Source of the DNA: Planctomycetota bacterium
GTDB lineage: Bacteria; Planctomycetota; MHYJ01; JACQXL01; JACRIJ01
NCBI GenBank assembly: GCA_016220095.1
Contig: JACRIJ010000031.1
Location: forward strand, 31,127 to 95,126
Reading direction: 5' to 3'
DNA length: 64,000 bases
Shown here: one piece after another, positions 61,501 to 64,000 of the stretch
Layout of the letters: each line of letters starts with the position of its first letter
Numbering within the stretch: the first letter of the stretch is position 1
Made by a program: the position numbers and the translations under genes
Notes under the pieces: model-generated
Told to the model about the DNA's origin: nothing
Database searches by the model: none
Seen by the model: only the letters and a program-made list of their open reading frames with translations

Positions 61501-62311
61501 TGAAGCGGTTCCTCAGGAAGCGGCGCCGGCTGATGCGGTTCAGGAGCCAACGGTTGAAGCGGCCGGCGTGCAGGAAACAGCGGTAAAAGTTGAGGAAACC
61601 CAACCGGAAGAGGAGAAGTCGTCGGACCCGCTCAATATAGATTATGACGCGCTTGTGACCGAGGTGGAAGAGATCAAGCGTAAGCTTCAGACCATGGAAA
61701 ATGTCAACCTGACGGCAATAGACCAGCTTAAGGAAAACGAGGAGCGTTTTGGATTTCTTAAGGGCCAGGAAGACGATTTGAAAAAATCAAAGGAATCGCT
61801 TGAGGACCTGATAAGGAAGCTCAATCGCGACAGCAGGGAGACTTTTGTTGACATGTTTGAAAAAGTCCGCGCGAATTTTAACGGTCTGTTCAGGAAATTA
61901 TTCGGCGGAGGCAAGGCGGATATTATACTGGAAGAGAACGTGGATATCCTTGACGCCGGCATAGAGATTTACGCAAAACCGCCGGGAAAAGAATTGACTT
62001 CCATAAGCCTGTTGTCGGGCGGCGAAAAGGCGCTCGTAACAGTGGCGTTGATAATGAGCATATTCATGCTGAAGCCGTCGGTATTCTGCATACTTGACGA
62101 AGCCGACGCGCCTCTGGATGAGAGCAATATAGAGAGATTCATTTCGTTAATCAAGGAATTTACGGATAAGACGCAATTCCTGATAATCTCGCACAACAAG
62201 AAGACAGTGTCACACGCGAACGCCATTTACGGCATAACGATGCAGGAAAAAGGCGTGTCCACAAAGGTGTCGGTGAAACTCATAAGAGATAACGAGACGG
62301 CAGTGGCGTGA
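58502..62311 (+). CDS. smc: Chromosome segregation ATPase SMC with an Ala/Pro/Glu-rich insert
   Basis: 1269 residues. Walker A GPNGCGKS (31-38); long coiled coil about 165-500; hinge about 510-670 (ENSGIHSSGMLSELI, GEIIDPKGIVSAG); return coiled coil; C-terminal head with signature LLSGGEKALVTVAL (about 1168-1181) and Walker B CILDEADAPLDESN. It condenses and segregates DNA with ScpA/B. Most bacterial SMCs have 1150-1190 residues; the excess is an insert of about 84 residues (about 960-1043) in the distal return coil, just before NVNLTAID, rich in A, P, E, Q, V. AGGA lies upstream of the ATG. Confidence 0.96.
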   Translation: MHLEKIELVGFKSFADKTEFHFDAGITGIVGPNGCGKSNIVDCIKWTLGDQSSKSLRGTEMLDVIFNGSETRSPMGCAEATLLFSNEDKLLPLEYDNVAITRRLYRSGESEYLINKQQCRLKDIKELFMGTGIGNDSYSIIEQSRIEKILQANPKERRFVFEEASGISKYKSKKKEAESKLERVTQDMLRLNDITSQLQHDIRSLKIQATKAQKFKELSQVLREKKTVLALHTYHELLEQKKNVGVRMEELSLNLAEATAQLESMKAQKTQLDMQEDQLNSQLQSEQQRQMSLETQINTLQHRIQDNKNRIAELSEEQVQKQAEYDGICAKLSDTLIEQQEAVAQKSELEIQIMGLQKLLSEQVNLYEEYSKGYQDFVRQVEEKKEQSLDNIRKRSSYQNQLTEVLTEIKNLNARQEKLLARQAVVEQEIGSIAKQAGMFADEKTLIEQDVNELKTEFADKNETLKQLLENLKNLSEEIAQMKDTQTKLSSRKGFLEELEAHQEGISQGVKNTIAYVKENSGIHSSGMLSELIEVDSKYIKAIENCLAEKLQFIIAESSADTAALVNFLTQSQKGRATIAALSEIQGYSAPWIRIPAHPDVVGRAYMFVNVPGNLKPLVEYLLADYIIVKDIDTAYALVMSKMTDTPLVTLAGEIIDPKGIVSAGPQDAVTSILSRKFELKSVSEQLVKLELRLAELEVERQDVTTLAGSLEETIQKLKHSIYELSTSALDKQKEIDAITKRQDLLREEHGLIGSEKSELQIQMDFLKNKETSTNAIIAELDKLIQDLNGEIGALTEKGREYEQRKNELSGQITSSKVLFAETQKHKESVEAGIVSLEEAIAGLESSKMAVSGLIEKLGNKILDTQNDIAVKEAEIVQSSGEFAALVAAITELKNSIEKLDAEVSELAGREQELSAQQNEIRDSLNELKIEESTCNTNIANLEARIKDDLGTDINEIYRKYTQPKAESQPDPQPETQAVQEAVVEAQYDAQQPAAEGAAVEAVPQEAAPADAVQEPTVEAAGVQETAVKVEETQPEEEKSSDPLNIDYDALVTEVEEIKRKLQTMENVNLTAIDQLKENEERFGFLKGQEDDLKKSKESLEDLIRKLNRDSRETFVDMFEKVRANFNGLFRKLFGGGKADIILEENVDILDAGIEIYAKPPGKELTSISLLSGGEKALVTVALIMSIFMLKPSVFCILDEADAPLDESNIERFISLIKEFTDKTQFLIISHNKKTVSHANAIYGITMQEKGVSTKVSVKLIRDNETAVA

Positions 62312-62312
62312 C

Positions 62313-62424
62313 GAAGGATGAAGAAGGAAAAATGAAAAAGGAAGGACTACGAAGTCCTGAGTCTTAAGCCTTGCGTCTGGAGTCTGCGTACGAAAAATGA
62401 AGAATGGGAAATGAAGGGCTGGCG
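62313..62424. repeat. 7-nt-phased array immediately after smc
   Basis: Starts 2 nt after the smc stop. The order GAAGGAT, GAAGAAG, GAAAAAT, then AAGTCCT/GAGTCTT/GCGTCTG types reproduces the two ends of the 6016 array. Confidence 0.85.
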
Positions 62425-62547
62425 GGATTTAATGACTGGATGATATGGTGATTTAATGATTGACGTACGAACGCGCGAGGGCAAATCATCAAATCGCGGC
62501 AATTTATGGTTCCATTTTGTTGTCCAAGTTGTTTGGTTGTTCAGTCG

Positions 62548-62622
62548 TAGTCGTCAATTCGTTTAATCTGTTGTTAAAAAGCGTCGTGTCTCGTTCAGGT
62601 CTCGTCAAGTCCCTGTTTATAC
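62548..62622 (+). repeat. Dispersed TTTAATCTGTTG + GTCTC/CCCTGTT module
   Basis: CGTCAATTCGTTTAATCTG (62551 on) is followed by GTGTCTCGTT and CGTCAAGTCCCTGTT; most similar to 11228-11316 (first half) and 16848-16925 (second half). Confidence 0.65.
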
Positions 62623-62678
62623 GAAGTATGAAGTAGGAAAAATGCAAAATGAAGGACGAGCACGGAACGGGACGAAGC
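62623..62678. repeat. 7-nt-phased array, short copy
   Basis: GAAGTAT/GAAGTAG/GAAAAAT/GCAAAAT/GAAGGAC, five heptamers in phase. The following ~120 bases (to 62801) contain an open frame with protein-like sequence (RHVIVIPGDIADATVPL) but no start or family; possibly a gene scrap. Confidence 0.7.
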
Positions 62679-62809
62679 TCCATAGGAGCGCAATATTTAT
62701 AGAAAATAATAGTTATGAAAAAGAGCTTCGTCAGGAGAGACATGTTATAGTTATCCCCGGAGATATTGCGGATGCAACTGTTCCGCTTACAGAGAGATTA
62801 TTATTTGGG

Positions 62810-62970
62810 GTAAGGCCTCAGTCGAGGTTACGCTTAACACACCCCTAACCCCTCTTAATAGAGTGGAAATTCGTATATGTTTCCTCTAAAAAGAGGGGAA
62901 CCAGGGGTGTGTTGTCCGTGTTCAGCGTTATCGAAAAGCCAGCATAAACCCACCTCGACTGAGGCGGTAC
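62810..62970. mobile_element. 161-bp MITE-like element with 8-bp target duplication
   Basis: Terminal inverted repeats GTAAGGCCTCAGTCGAGGT / GTACCGCCTCAGTCGAGGT (the right end read on the complement; 17 of 19 match), including a perfect 14-bp core (62815-62828 and 62952-62965). Subterminal pairs CACACCCCT / AGGGGTGTG and CCCCTCT / AGAGGGG also invert. Flanked by TATTTGGG at 62802-62809 and 62971-62978. No coding capacity. Inserted at the 3' end of the PHP gene. Confidence 0.85.
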
Positions 62971-63635
62971 TATTTGGGTTTTATTATGCTTGTAATCATT
63001 GATTTGATTTTAGAGAGGAATGATGTCTTGCGTCCTGCGACCGTAGTATCCTTGTTTTGAATTGCAATGCGGACGTCTTCCAGTGTTTTGCCGGGTACAA
63101 TAGTCCTGCCGTTGCCGATTTCACCGTATGTGTGCGCGTCGCTTCCGCCGGTCATTGCGAGGTTATTCGCTATGGCGAATCCGGCGATCTCGTAATCGCC
63201 GCCGGTATTCATATTATATGAAGTGTCCATTATGGATATCGCGGTGTGGCGCGAATTGAATCCCTCAATGCCGTCAAGCAGTTTAACTAATTTGGCATCT
63301 ATAGACAGCCGGTACGCGAAGGGGTGTGCCATTACGACCATGCCGTTATGTTCCTTTATCCATTGGACTATTTCAAACGGGTCTTTTGTTTCTGGCGGCT
63401 GGTCGTGGATAAAATAGGCCAGGATATCGCCGGCGGTGCTGGCTATTTCGGCGCCGGGTATGATGAGCAAATCCTTGCCGGCAAATTGCATTGCCTCCAG
63501 AGAACCCTTTATGGAATTATGGTCCGTAACCGCGATGCCGTCAAGGCCGCGTTTGCGGGCGATTTCCACGATCCTCGCGGGCTCCATCCGGGAGTCAAAA
63601 GAATGTTTAGAATGTATGTGAAGGTCAAGTTCCAT
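62970..63635 (-). CDS. PHP-domain metal-dependent phosphoesterase
   Basis: 221 residues. PHP motifs are DLHIHSKHSFDS (HxH at residues 6-8), VTDHNSIKG, IPGAEIAS, VMAHPFAY and GGSDAHTYGEIG, giving a full set of metal ligands. Proteins of this family (YciV/RNase AM-like and others) hydrolyse phosphoesters; substrate unknown. The stop TAG spans the junction with the MITE-like element: without the insertion the frame would have ended at TAA one codon position the same. No clear ribosome site before ATG 63635. Confidence 0.88.
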   Translation of the reverse strand: MELDLHIHSKHSFDSRMEPARIVEIARKRGLDGIAVTDHNSIKGSLEAMQFAGKDLLIIPGAEIASTAGDILAYFIHDQPPETKDPFEIVQWIKEHNGMVVMAHPFAYRLSIDAKLVKLLDGIEGFNSRHTAISIMDTSYNMNTGGDYEIAGFAIANNLAMTGGSDAHTYGEIGNGRTIVPGKTLEDVRIAIQNKDTTVAGRKTSFLSKIKSMITSIIKPK

Positions 63636-63639
63636 TTAT

Positions 63640-64000
63640 AGTAAAATACTTATCACGAGCCACAGAGAACACGGAGGCTTTTATTGGTTTTTATTGCGAA
63701 GGTACGAAGGCCGGCGTATTGTGTTAATATGATAACTGCCGTTCAACGTCTCTTGCGATAATTATTATATTAAAAACCGAATTCGCAGTCAATAATTATC
63801 TTTTACATACGATAAGGCGTAAGTAAAGGGTGGATTTCAAGTTCCCCGCGGCATTTTGCAGGGACAGAATAATCAGACCGTGTCATAATTAAACAAACGA
63901 AACGGGGTATTGGGGCGTTATTGGCGAAATAATATTGATACCTGCTAAACTTTCAATACTATTTTTTTAAATAACACTCAAAACAGCAGAGTTTATGTAA
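63640..64000. repeat. Gene-free window end with repeat fragments
   Basis: CACGAGCC/ACACGGAGG octamer-like words (63655-63675) and a segment (63822-63873: AGTAAAGGGTGG...GGGACAGAATAA) similar to 48198-48252. No gene seen before the window ends. Confidence 0.5.

Noticed and set aside
62690..62801. Real gene ending at the MITE-like element
   Set aside because: A protein-like stretch exists but has no start, no family and no continuation after removing the element; kept only as a possible scrap.
1..64000. Prophage, integrative element or secondary-metabolite cluster
   Set aside because: No integrase, transposase, phage structural, NRPS/PKS or toxin-system genes; gene content is chromosomal housekeeping, envelope and regulatory.

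Overview
The window is a contiguous stretch of chromosome from a Gram-negative-type, probably uncultivated bacterium. An LptF/LptG-family permease, a SurA-like periplasmic chaperone and many signal peptides point to an outer membrane. A Hanks-type kinase in an operon with an ECF sigma factor, a second ECF/anti-sigma pair, several large TPR and HEAT-repeat secreted proteins, an alkaline-phosphatase-superfamily membrane enzyme, McsA/McsB and a divergent IleRS suggest the PVC group (Planctomycetota-like) or Omnitrophota. I cannot fix the phylum from sequence alone. TGA acts as an ordinary stop throughout.

Layout. 0-5 kb: a TPR protein truncated by the window edge, a membrane-anchored partner and an ERCC4/HhH nuclease. 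5-11 kb: NUDIX hydrolase and mcsA-mcsB on the minus strand, divergent from ileS. 11-16 kb: transglutaminase-like/TPR lipoprotein, small membrane protein, sulfatase-like enzyme, tRNA-Leu(UAA). 17-22.5 kb: queC-queE divergent from a SurA-like PPIase, then epimerase, cobU and bioA. 22.5-27.5 kb: pilB-pilC-histidine kinase plus a small hypothetical gene. 27.6-33 kb: cobT and the ECF sigma/anti-sigma/PknB operon. 33-38 kb: sucCD, a DUF4330-like anchor protein and an O-antigen-ligase-like protein. 37.7-42 kb: an operon of secreted TPR/zinc-ribbon protein, methyltransferase, lipid-A-type kinase and LptF. 42-49 kb: HEAT protein, ribD-ridA-larA, 3-hydroxyacyl-CoA dehydrogenase and a SanA/DUF218 protein. 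49-52 kb: a second ECF sigma/anti-sigma operon and a probable target. 52-64 kb: a TatD/radical-SAM fusion, a HEAT protein, an orphan KorA-type subunit, SMC and a PHP phosphoesterase.

The most unusual signal is not a gene. Intergenic DNA is full of degenerate arrays with a strict 7-nt phase (sometimes 8). Their base composition drifts along the array while one position stays C or G. They recur at more than a dozen loci, repeatedly supply the last codons and stop of the adjacent gene, and in one case sit in frame inside a membrane-protein gene. Around them are further dispersed repeat modules, a 161-bp MITE-like element with a reconstructable 8-bp target duplication, a 126-bp imperfect inverted repeat and a family of three copies around the second ECF locus.

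Regulation. Several genes have good housekeeping-type promoters whose -10 box lies only 6-9 nt from the start codon, which implies leaderless mRNAs. The second ECF locus has two copies of an identically spaced, non-housekeeping promoter, implying autoregulation and a local target gene. No CRISPR array, rRNA, phage, transposase or convincing riboswitch was seen.
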